From Lumbricus rubellus (lineage: Eukaryota > Annelida > Clitellata > Crassiclitellata > Lumbricidae), in NCBI GenBank assembly GCA_945859605.1, contig OX243816.1, positions 29,385,368 through 29,449,367 on the forward strand: a DNA stretch of 64,000 nt. The letters are read 5' to 3'. Position 1 is the stretch's first letter, and every line of letters begins with the position of its first letter. The notes beneath the pieces are model-generated. The model was given only the letters and a program-made list of their open reading frames with translations. It ran no database searches and was not told where the DNA came from. Below, piece after piece: positions 46,496 through 58,700 of this stretch. The position numbers and the translations under genes were made by a program.

Positions 46496-46628
46496 GAGTT
46501 ACTTCAAATTACCTTGGGCTTGCTCATCTTGTAAAAAATGTGGAGAAGTTAAAACAGTAAACACATGCTACATCATTTAAGAAAAGTAAATAAATCCGGA
46601 CTGTACCACATGAATGCGTGCAAACGTG

Positions 46629-46755
46629 TTAGATGTCGTCCTCTGTCTTCAGACGATCGACAAAGTCACGAAGTTCCTGGATACAACGCTGACCGATCTC
46701 CTTCAGGTTCTCGCGTAAGCTGTTCTGTATTCGCTCCTCCAGATCCGGATCCTTG
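46629..46755 (-). CDS. PPHLN1-like: Periphilin-like exon 10: C-terminus and stop
   Basis: The final coding exon: KDPDLEERIQNSLRENLKEI, then GQRCIQELRDFVDRLKTEDD and Ile before TAA at 46629-46631. It matches the last helices of periphilin-1. Acceptor ATTGCAG. Confidence 0.92.
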
Positions 46756-49700
46756 CTGCAATTTCAACAACATACACATCACATACAATCTGCTCATTGT
46801 TTCTGTGTCAATCCCTACTATACCGGTACATCAGAGTGCCTCAGAATCTTGAAGGAGTGCTATATAAATTTGATTGACACAGATATGAAAAGTACTATCA
46901 AAGAAGCTCAGGGCACTCCATCTCAAAGAATTTCTGATATATCAAAGAAGCTCAGGGCACTCCATCTCAAAGAATTTCTGATATATCAAAGAAGCTCAGG
47001 GCACTCCATCTCAAAGAATTTCTGATATACACAATACTCATACTTTTGATTAATTCTGGAAAATCATAAAAGTGACGTACATTTAAGATATCTGCATCCA
47101 AGCTTATTAATGGCATCTGAAGCTCACGCTTGTCATCGTCGTTTCTCATTATAAAATTATTTTAGCTCAAAGAACTAAAGCCAGTACAACATTGTTTCAA
47201 AACATGTTGAGGCTACTCCTCAAAAGTCTACACGAGTTTAAAAATTACATGCATAAAGGTACATGAACTTAATCCTGCATCTTCAGTTAAGCTTTTTGAA
47301 ATCTCATTTACAAACAAGAGATCTGTTCTCAAAACAGCATGAATTCTGATACTTGAAGTAGCTACAAAATAAGGAATTAAATACACAAAGAGCAACACAA
47401 AATCTAGACAATGTTGTGTAAGTACTGAAATTGAATGCTAGTTCAGACGAACAGTTTGTAGTAATAATCTATAAAAAAATTGGCACATGTTAATCCACAT
47501 GCCTTAACTCTCATTTCTTTGTTCACACGAAAAATAGATAGGACTTAAAATTGGTGGTTGTCTTTGAGCTTGTGCTGTGTGACTTACCTTATTAGCAGCT
47601 TAGTCACTGTGGCAAAAGTTTCACAGTCTTGTCTGTATGCCTAAAGACACAAATGGCAAAACTTTAGCTTTTAGCCATGCAGCATTGCCTGTATGCATAA
47701 AAGCACAGAAAAGTAACCTAATCTTGTATTAATTAATTATCGGCACAACTGACTGTAATGCAAAATTAATTACAATCAGTGAATTTAAAAGGTAGAACTT
47801 TAAAGCCAGATCTATGAAATATTATCTACTGAAACTCACGTGCAAATACTGCCAATTAAATCAGCCATATGTATCATCCATCATCTAACCCAAAGATCTG
47901 GTTCTTTGCTCTCTGCAAACGACCAAGGCTAACACTTACATGTGTCACTTAAAACTTTCTCTTCAACTGTTACACATCTGAGCAGGAAGTAAGTTAACCT
48001 TTTATTTTATTCTTTACTAGCTGAACCCGGCCACGCGTTGCTGTGGCTAAAAAGAGGCTCCACTCCCCCCTCCCTGTCCCTCTCCTCCTCCTCCTCCCCC
48101 TACCCTTCCCCCTCCCCTTCCCCTCCCCATCCCCTCGCTCTCCCTCCCCCTCCCTCCCCTCCCCCTCCGCCCCTTCCCCTCGACCTGCCCTCCCCCACCG
48201 CTCCCTCCCCACCGTCTTCGTCCCGCTCCCTCCGCTCCTTTCCTCCGTCACGCCGTGAAGGCCGCTTTGGGGAAAGGCCTCCCTCCCCCGCCCCTCCCCT
48301 CCCCCTCAAGCTCCACCTCCCCTCCCCCTCCGCTCCCTCCCCACCGTCTTCGTGCCGCTCCCTCCGCTGCTTTCCTCCGTCACGCCCTGAAGGCCGCTTA
48401 AATTTTGAATCGCTTATGACGTCACAGGACGCGACATCATTCATGTTTCGTCTGCTGTGTTTGGAGACAGCCTTTCTGAAATCTGGGAACCGTGTGGGAC
48501 GTGTTGAATTTGGAAATGGCGGACGAACGGATTGCAAAGTTCACTTTTTGTGGAAACGATTGCGGTTTTTTGGGTGAAAAAATCTTAAGACACAGTGCTA
48601 TTTGAATGGAAGGTTTTGGTAAATTTTCACAACAGTCAGTTTCGGCGTGGTGTTAACAGGAACTATTGGAAAGTTTCATTTTTATTTATATAGATTTTTA
48701 ACTCTAAATAAGGTAGCTTCAGCTTGTCAACACGTTTTTAAAGTTGCAAACAGAGTAGGACAGAAGGATGATAAAAAATTTCAAATCATTCTGACTTTTT
48801 CGATTTCCTCTTTCTTGTCACGGATAAGAGCCATTTTCTCCTGCGACAATCCCAGTGCGCCACGGTTGACACTTGCAGCATTTTCATTGTAGAAGGGACG
48901 TCGTTTGGCAGCTGGTGGTGCTGAACCGTCGTACGCACCTCTAGGCTGGCGCACATCTACAACAAAATGCACCAAATCTCAAACAAATCCCATTTCAGAT
49001 CTACTAACAGACTTAGAGGATCAAATGAAAGCATCAATGAGTTGTGCACTCATTTCTGATGCTTTCATATCTGATCTAAACAAGACCTGCTGGTATATCA
49101 AACCATCAGCTATACTAGAGCATCTATGTACTGAGAAAATCTAGTTTGCATGTGGATAGTAATTTTTAAATTGGGCTTTCTTGTCTGAGTTTATAATGTC
49201 ACCTGGAAATGATGAAGGACTGGCAGCTCTTAAAAAGGTCAGAACGCCTGGCTCATGTTGCAGTCAGAATGCGAAATGAACAACGTGCTAACACGCCCCA
49301 AATTGAGTCATTTAACACAGCAAATCAGTGGCCAACGTGTTAAGCAAAAACTACTCAGAATAGTTCAAGTGACTGTACTCTAGCTCTACTTCATATCAGG
49401 CCGATGCTGACTGACCTTGGACAGCCACTGTGTCAGCCGCAGCCCTTCTGCGCTTTGGTTCCAGATCTTCTCTTCGACTCATCTCCAGCTCTTCCTCGTA
49501 ATCCACTTCCGACGGTCGGTCGTAATCCACGTCATCCACAATGGGTTTGCGCTTCTTTAACGGACGTGGCTCCTCAACGTCATAGAGCTCCGACACGATA
49601 CTAATCTGGGCCGGTCCTGTTGCACCAGCGGTTCTGTCAAGGGAGAAGCAATACAATGAAACACAATGTAACTTCATTAATAATCACATTTGTACATTTA

Positions 49701-52700
49701 TTTGGAGCGCTTCCGAGTAGTTTACTTGAAGAGGCGCTATATAAATACTTGAATGAATGAATTTATTCTTCAGACTGCTTGCTAGACTTAATGGTCATCT
49801 TGTTAAAATCTTACCATTCATCAATGTTAGAAAAAAAGCAATCAGTCCCTTCCGAGTCTTGCTTTCAACTTCAAATATATCGCAAACTTACGTACACGCA
49901 TCAAAACCTTACTCATCATAAAATTTTTGGTTTCACTTTAAAAGTAAACTTATTGACAAAAATCATACGCTTTTTACATAATGGATAATTGGGTATTGTT
50001 AGCTTTAAACAGATACTGAAGATGTTAACACAATCCCAAAAATATGAAATAACCCTGGAATATGCTGTCAGTGTTAGTCGCAGTAGGGGAGAGACCTGAT
50101 TCTAAATGATCATGAAACATAACCATGGCAAGCACACCAAATAAGTGGAGAACTGCCATGGGAAAGCGGCTGACGTGCGCGGAAGGCAAAAGTCAAAAGT
50201 AAGTCAGTTAGTTGTAGAACTCAAAACAAATCAATATGAAATTGCCATGATTAAACAATGAAGGTCTCTGTAGGAATGTTAAAACTATAATGGTCTGATT
50301 TACAAGTGTGCCAGATTAGATATGACCATTACATTCGAATGTATAATAATTGGTAGCGGTTATAAAGGTCTGTAGCTTAGCATAGAACAACTCACTTAAT
50401 CGGTCTGGCCGGTCTTGGCTTCTCAAACGCAAAGAACTCTTCTTCCAAATGGTCATCCTTCGTCTTCTTCACCGGTGTCTTTTCAAGAACGCTTTCTTCC
50501 TCATCCGAGATCTGCTCCTCGTACAGTCGACGATCCTCCTTGATCTTCTTCACCTTCAGCGTCTCCTTTGTCGTCGCTATGCCAACTGCTGCTGCTGCTG
50601 CGGTTGCTATGGCTGGCTCCAGTTTCTTTGTGGCAACGGATTCGGACGCATCAGGAGATGCTATGTCAGGAATCTATTGCAGATTGGCAAGACAGATCAC
50701 TATTGCACTGCTATGATCAATGACAGGAATAGAAAATTAAAATATAATTTATAATTTAAAGTTCAGAAAAGTACGCATACATTATAAAAAAACTAATCAT
50801 GCTATAAACTCTTGTACTGTAAGCTATTTATAAGCCGCATCTGTGTACAATTAGTTATGAATCTTTAGGCCACCTTGCAGAGGTGGCACCAGAATATAAC
50901 CATTAACCAGGGTATTGATCATACAAGTAACGGTGCCAATTTATACCCAAAATAAAATCTCATCAGTGAACAACAAATTCTGTTAGTCTTGTTGCAGGTC
51001 ATTGACCAGGTAAATGCCATGGTTTTTCTATTGTAGCGCCCCCCCACCCCACTGCTACAGTGCAAACATGATAACAGTTCTACAGCATCTAATCAAAACA
51101 GTAAAAAATAACTAAGTGCAACATCCTTTTTTTATGACAGGATTCACTCCATTTCTAAACCTGAATTTTGCTCTAATTTACCAAATTGCATACTGCTTTC
51201 TTTAAAATCCAACCCTTTACTTCACATAGCCTGGAATCAGGTCAATATCTTCAATAACAGGAAGAATCTTCAAGATATTGACCTGAAAGATCCAGCAATC
51301 CCTATCAACAGCCAAATTCAATAACTCTGAAGTTCATTAATATGCAACAGAAGATAAATCTAACACAAAATGAATAGTAACACGTCAATGAAATATATAA
51401 AAGACTTAAATACTTAAAAAATAATCATATAAATACAGCACATAAATACAGCACATAACCGATGTGTTGTAACCATGAAAGAGTTTAAGCACTCACTGCA
51501 CCATCTTCTGATTCCGTCTGTTTCGAGTGCGCACGACCTTTCGCTCGGTCAATCGACAGCACAGCGCTTCGAACATTTCGCGCACCTTTGTTGCCAGGCT
51601 GCGGAGGAGACGAAGGCTCCACGGAATATTCATTGTTTTCAGATCTCACATCAGCACTGGCCACATCACCACCATCATCCTCTACCTCTGCTGATGCCGC
51701 CTTCTCCTTCATCCGGGTCGGTTTACGTTCTGAACTGCCTTCGTCATCCGCCTTTTTCGCGGCCCGCTTCCCACGAGGGGCAGACGTCTCGCTGGCGCTG
51801 CTGTCACGCTCCAACGACGGGCTGTGGTTCTTCAGCGCCTTGCGCTTTTCTGAAGCTCTGCGCTTTTTGCCAGAGTCAGAGATAGAATGCTGACAAACAC
51901 AAACAGACAGACATCTCTCAGGATTCTGACATACAGCACATAACGCAAACAAACTGGCATCACTGAATAATAATTACTTAACCCTTTAATGCCGGAGGGT
52001 ATAGGATTTCCCATACCATTTACTACCATCTCGGCATTAAAGGGTTAATGTTACATCAACAATAATTACTTAATGTTACATCAACAATAATTACTTAATG
52101 TTACATCAACAATAATTACTTAATGTTACATCAACAATAATTACTTAATGTTACATCAACAATAATTACTTAATGTTACATCAACAATAATTACTTAATG
52201 TTGCATCAACAATAATTACTTAATGCTAGATCAAACAACATGCAAAAGCTGCGTAACAAAAATTCATTTGTTCTATGGTATACAACAGAAGCAATAATCT
52301 GTCAATCGCTCCTCACCCGCTTCTTCTTTCGTTCTCTTGAGTCAAAGCTGGCGCTAGAGCTGCGACTGCGGCTGTAACTACGACCAGACGGACTCTGCGA
52401 GAACGAACGACTCCGGCTGCGCGACGAACTTCTTGTATAATGTCTTGGTCGACTAGCCACCTGTGGCCACCGACTTTTGGCGTTAAATATGCGCCTGTTG
52501 TAACCCCCTCGGTCACGATAGTCGTACTGGTCCTCAGGATTCCAGTGACGGTTCGGCGGCCTTCGGAAGTTATCTATACCAAAACCATTATGGTGCACGC
52601 TATTAAGACATGCATGACTTGGAAAATATTCATCCGCTTTAAGACTGCAGTAACACACCTTTGGGACTGCATTTTCACAGTGCACAGCACAGAGTTGTCT

Positions 52701-55700
52701 GTTTCACAGCAATAGCAGTTGCTATGTTTTTACTGTTTTATACAGACTTACTATCCCAGAACAGTGCAAATTGGTTAAGATGACAGACAGAGAACCAGTG
52801 AAAATTTTGACTTAACCAAATTTCGTATTAACCGTTAGGCAACAGGACAGGACCGAGTGAGTTGGGGCTAAGTTTTGTGCCGGCCTCGAAGCTTGGTCCA
52901 AACCTTTATATTCTATCTGCTGCTGACATACCGAACACCTACACCTCCATTGACTAGACACACGGCAAATGATTATTATTTGCAGATGATATCCAGGTTT
53001 TCATACATGGCCTATCATCTGACTAAATCTCTCTGGTTTGCTCAATTGATCATCTTGTTTCTGATTTTCATTAATGGTTGGTTCCACCTCCATTTGGAAT
53101 GACCTTTCCCCTCACGACGGGCAAAACTAATGACTTGCTCTGCCACCGGAGTTTCAATGTTGACAGTCCCTTTGAATAATTAAATATTAGAACAGCAAAA
53201 GGTGATGTGGCTGTGATATGATAAATGCAGCAAGCATTGCAGCATCCCTGCCTGCAACATGTTCTCGCAGAAAACCTTCACAGCAACGTACTTTGGCTTC
53301 CACATACACGACTTCTAGTCACATACATACAAAAGTATTATGATTAGAATAGACCGCAAAACTATAATTAATATTTGTTAAGTACATTTCAAGTGAAAAA
53401 CAGTCAGGGACTTTAAATAGAAATTTCCGGTTGTACGTGTGACAGGCCTTAGTTCAAACGCAGGCCGAAAGTGGCATTTTGTAAAAAAAGAGGCCTTGTT
53501 AAGTTTCTGGAAAGATAAAAAGATAAAAAGAAATCAGAAATAATAAAAAAATTGCACAAAGCTACTAAATTACAAAAAAGACCCAATTCATAGCATTTAG
53601 ATCATATCATAAATTACCCACATATCAAGTTACAAGAATAACCATGAATAAATCGGAAACAGCAAAATCCTATAAATTTTTTGGCATGTATGTTGAGCCG
53701 TTGACCAACACATAATCTGGAATGATATGCACTTTCAACAAACTATCGGTACATTGCCACACATCACGTACTAATTACCAGATCGGTAATTCTGCAAAAA
53801 TGTGCTGTTCACATCCTCTGTATTATACGCTGGTCTGCCAGTTCTGAAACTGCATTTGAATTACTTAACTCACTAAACTCACACAGACATGAAAATTATG
53901 TTTGAAAATTTAAATATTAAGTACCGGTACTTGATTTATATGCATGTTCTCTGACTGAAGACCATGATAAAAAAATTAAACTCTTATGTTCTCGTTTCTT
54001 TCAGGTATAACTATTGACAATAAGCTTCTAAATCAAACAAGCCTCCTGACACATCAACAGTGGAAAAGGGTCAACCCTGAAGCAAGCAGCAGATCACATG
54101 ACACATCCACATCAATTGTCCTTTTGACACCTCAACAGTAGTAACTATATTCTACTGTGCAAAGAAAATATTTGTAACATCTCAATAAATGGCCACAGAA
54201 CTTTGTGACATTGGCTTCTCCACTGCACAATATACAATCATAATATACAATTGTAATATACAATTATACATGCAGCTTAAAAGTGTAAACTGTGTTATCG
54301 GAAAAGATCCACTTTCAGTAATAGCCGGCTAATGCTACAGTAAGAAATATGTAAAAGAATATGCAAACGAAGAGGAAAGCAGCACGAACAGATTGCGTAA
54401 AAAGATACTCACCTACTCTTGCACGTCTCAAGTCCTTGTACCAAGACATACTAATGCGATCACCAAGCACGTCTGCGTTGTCAAAACTGAAATGCAAATT
54501 GCAGCAAATTGATCAGAAAAATAATTCAGCTTTTTACTGCACTGATAAGGTTGACAGCTACACGTGAAAGTACAAGCAGAAACTGTATTACCAGTTTCAT
54601 ACAACACTTCACTCAAGCACAATGCCAATTCACATAACAATACAATTGCACATTACCAAGCACTATATGCAGTGTGCACACTACCAACATAAAGGCAGAA
54701 AGCACTGCAAATGTTAAACAGCAATTCACAATCACATTTGCATAAAACCGTGCTCAATATCTGCATCAATATTGATAAAGAGGAAGAAGCATATACCTGC
54801 AAACTCGCAAAATCAATTAATGTATTCAGGGATAGACAGTCAGAAAAACCACGTGCTCTCCAGTGGTGGCTCAGTAGCAAAGTGTAGAAGCAGAATATTT
54901 AAAAGAATACTACATTCGTCATGATTTTATGTTTCTTGAACACAGTGCACAGTGACACCAATGAGTCATGCATGATTCAAACAATGCAAAATTTTGATTA
55001 TTATGATGGATATGATACGGAAATTTTAAAAAGGATTCTCTGCTCCTACTCTTTTAGGAAAAATTTTTAAAAATCAGATTATCAAATAAACTTCAGTTTA
55101 TAAAAACTTTGCGAATTTAATTAATGATAGCAACCAATCAAAAGAATAATTTTCTGAAAATAAATAATTGCACTTGAACACTGAAGATTTTATGCAGAAT
55201 TGGTCATTTTAAAAGTAATTTTTCATTTCAAAGCTTACTATACATGCGTGGTAGCTATAGTTAACAATATCACTTTATCTGATTTTGAAGTTTATAAATT
55301 ATTAATATGTGAGGCATATAGTACACAAATGGTTGCATTATATTTGTTTTCTGCTTCAGCAGTAAGCAAAGAGCTGTGATCAGTTAATCAATGAATAAAA
55401 CATTTGCTTCATTTGTTTCATAATCAATACTTTGAAGAATTTTATTTCCTACTCACACGAAAAGGAAGACCTAGAACGGCATGGATAGACAATATCTTGA
55501 AATGGATTGGACTTTCGGGGAGGAGACTAATGAACATGGCAGGTGATAGACAACTGTGGAAGATGCTGATCCATTCGTGCAGCCAACCGTCGCAGAGCGA
55601 CGATGGCGGAATGACATGACATGACTCACACGTCTATGTTCTGGTCTTATGATAATGATGCACAATATGATATTATAGTAATCTACTGCAAAACTACATA

Positions 55701-58700
55701 AACCCACTTGCAAAAATAAGCTTCCATTTTTATTCATCTATAATTTTTTTTAAATGAAAACGAATATTTTGCATTATAGTTTAGTCGAAAATTCTAAATA
55801 CATGTATGTACAACAAGAGATGACAATTTATGTGATGTCAATGCACACAATCATCAAATTAAAAAACACACAAGGTTTGAAAGAAATTCATTACAAACAA
55901 ATGATTTTGTTTCCAATTTTCCAATGATCAATATTTTTAAAAGAAGTTTGCAGTAGATTACTCCTCGAATAATAACATCACATTGTACAACCTATGCATA
56001 AAATTCCTGATTAAGGAAAATGTTCTGTAGTTGAACAATAAAAGTAACTTTTACAAATAGATGTGGTTAACTCCTACAAAGTTTAACTCTTGACTAAACC
56101 GTTAGTTTTGTCAACAGTTAAACTTTAATCCAGACAAGTAATTTCCCATTTAATTTAAACTGGTGACTTTCTACCAGTGTACATCAATAAAAAAATGGAT
56201 ACAAATCCCCTTTGAAAAATGCTTTACTTAACCCGTTTACCGTGTAATAAAAATTTTATTAGTAAAAATTGGACGAGTTAACTCGGGGATCACGGTAAAG
56301 GGGTTAAGAAGACCTGTATATATACAATCCGCTCCACACTCCTTTGCAAAATCAATCCAAGCTCAGTAGTAATTTTTGCTATACAGTTAATGTTTTGGAA
56401 TTCTGCAAGAGCTGTTTTTTCTAGTAGGCTGGCGGATCGGCCACATCTTCCAAGCTTTCCCTTTCTAAGCCGACATATCTCATATTTGAGATATGCCTTC
56501 CTGTCAACTCACTGACCAGGAATTCAACTGGATTTTGGATTGATGTTCCACCAATCACTAGTTAATTACATTACATTATCGAAACATTATTCAAAACCAG
56601 CATCAACAGATGATAGCTTGCCATCACTGTTTTTTCTTCTAATTTTACCACCATTCGTGGGTTTTCCACACAAATCTGACTCTACAAGGGGGCCCGATAG
56701 CACAATGGATAACACGCTGGCGTAGAGTGCGAGAGGTAGTGAGTTTGAGCCTTCATTGGGCGGATTTGATTTGTAGGCTGCTATTAGTGCCATGTAATTG
56801 CAAAGCTGCCTGCTCAGTTGTTGGTTAAGTTTAATTAAGATTACTGCATAACTTGTAAATGTAAAGCGCAGTGTGTCTTGCAGGCGTTTCATTAAAGAAA
56901 ATATTATTATTATTATTCATTATCATCAGTGATGGCGACGTCTGTGATAATGGAGGCCAAATATATTACACCCGATTTTATTCTCCCTTCTAATTGTGAC
57001 TATATGACTATACACTTCTACCTGAACTAATGGAGACGTGATACAGCCAGTGATGTTTTTGACTGAAAATGTATCAGCTGATTCACTAGCGAAACCCAGC
57101 GCTCTGTCAGAGAAAAGTTTTAATATGTAGTTGGACCACCACTGTTGGTTTTCAGTTGAACTTTAGGAAGCTTCCGACAAGGATGCAGATTGCACGACAA
57201 TTGCAAAATAAGATCTGGAATGCAAATATGACCATCCATTTTCTTTAAGAAAACCCATCCTCGCACCACTTTCATTTTGTATTTAAAACCTTTAGTACTT
57301 CGAACATAGTAGTAGATCTCCATCCAAGGTTTCAAGTCAAGTAGGCTTCTTCTGTACTTAAACTCGTTTCCTTTGTTCCAAATTTCGTTTCCTTTGTTCC
57401 ACATTCGTCAACAGGCATCTTGGCATAGTAACATTTCAACTCTTATATTCAAGTCGTCAGTCCTCTTTGTTGTTATTAACTTGTTATTGTTAACATCATT
57501 TCTGATGTGTCCATTCAGTGAAAATGTGGACCACCTTTTCAAGCATAGTTCTGTGAATTCCTTCATTTGCTTTCTTGCATAAAACTATCGACTTCTCACA
57601 CAGTCAAATTTTGCAACACTTTAATTTCTGACATCGCAACAGAATGGAACAAACATCAGTAAAGAAACATCGCCAAATAAGGCAATAATATCGGACATGT
57701 AAACAGTTGCGATTATAGTTACACATTTTTTGCAAAAATCCGTAAAAATTGAACGTTGTTTCAGAGCTAGTACTACAATGAGATCGCTCTTCACTCACCT
57801 GTCAGTGAAATGCAAATTAATTTTTCATGTAAACCGGTCATAAATTAACAGATAGCATTGGAATATGATGACAACAACCCGATAGAAGCAATACGGCTTC
57901 CTGTGTGTGACACATGTATTAAATGCAGGATGATGGACAACACTCATTGTCGCCAAAAACCTAGACAAATCACGAGCATGTTGAAGAAACGCTGACCAAA
58001 GCAGCAGCCACAGCACTCTGAAACATATAGGCTGGATGATAGTGGATACATAGCTTGATCCAGCTAATTTTTACATCGCCATGAAATCTATGGTCCAGGA
58101 ATCATCATATATCCAAGCCAAGAAGAATAAGAGCCTAAAATTCTAAAAAATTTAAACATTTTAATTATCCAGCAGTTACTACATGTATGGCCATTATTTT
58201 AAAAAATAAACACATTTGCAATTCCATTACTTTATTGCAACACAACCAAAATAGTACACATATATTTTGCAAGTTTTACAGTTAGAAATAATAAACTTAA
58301 ATAGCTCCATATAACAAGTTTTACCTGTAGAAAGATTACAAAAAAACATGCATAAGCTGAAAGCAAATCCTCAGAAGATTACTTAACAGATATTTATGAA
58401 TAACTCCAGACATAAATCATCGTAAAAATCGCTTTTTCTGTTATGAAAGTCAACATTCTTGACCAACACTTCCTTCCACTGTAAGATTTGTCACTAGTTC
58501 TTAGGATATGTTATTGATTGCTCTTGTTTTTAAATATTGGCATAGATTGGAACACAATAGAAATTCATTAGCGGTTGGACAGATGAGGTGCCAATAATAT
58601 GAAATTAGTCTTCATGGAATACAATCCCGTTTCCATGTATGAACTTGAGCTGACTATTGTTGTTTCAAAAAGAATAAATGGGTAAACCAAACTCTTCACA

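Larger units (their letters stand above)
45196..46628. other. Intergenic 3' UTR zone between convergent genes
   Basis: 1.43 kb separates the LRIG stop from the periphilin-like stop. Candidate + strand polyadenylation signals are ATTAAA at 45847 and 46490 and AATAAA at 46589. A candidate - strand signal ATTAAA lies at 46341-46346. No other gene seen. Confidence 0.5.

Noticed and set aside
48038..48577. 179-codon Pro/Ser-rich + strand frame and a Gly/Arg/Glu-rich - strand counterpart
   Set aside because: Lies within the Helitron-like element in a C-rich low-complexity block.
51475..51893. Two + strand frames (136 and 101 codons)
   Set aside because: Antisense shadows of periphilin-like exon 5.
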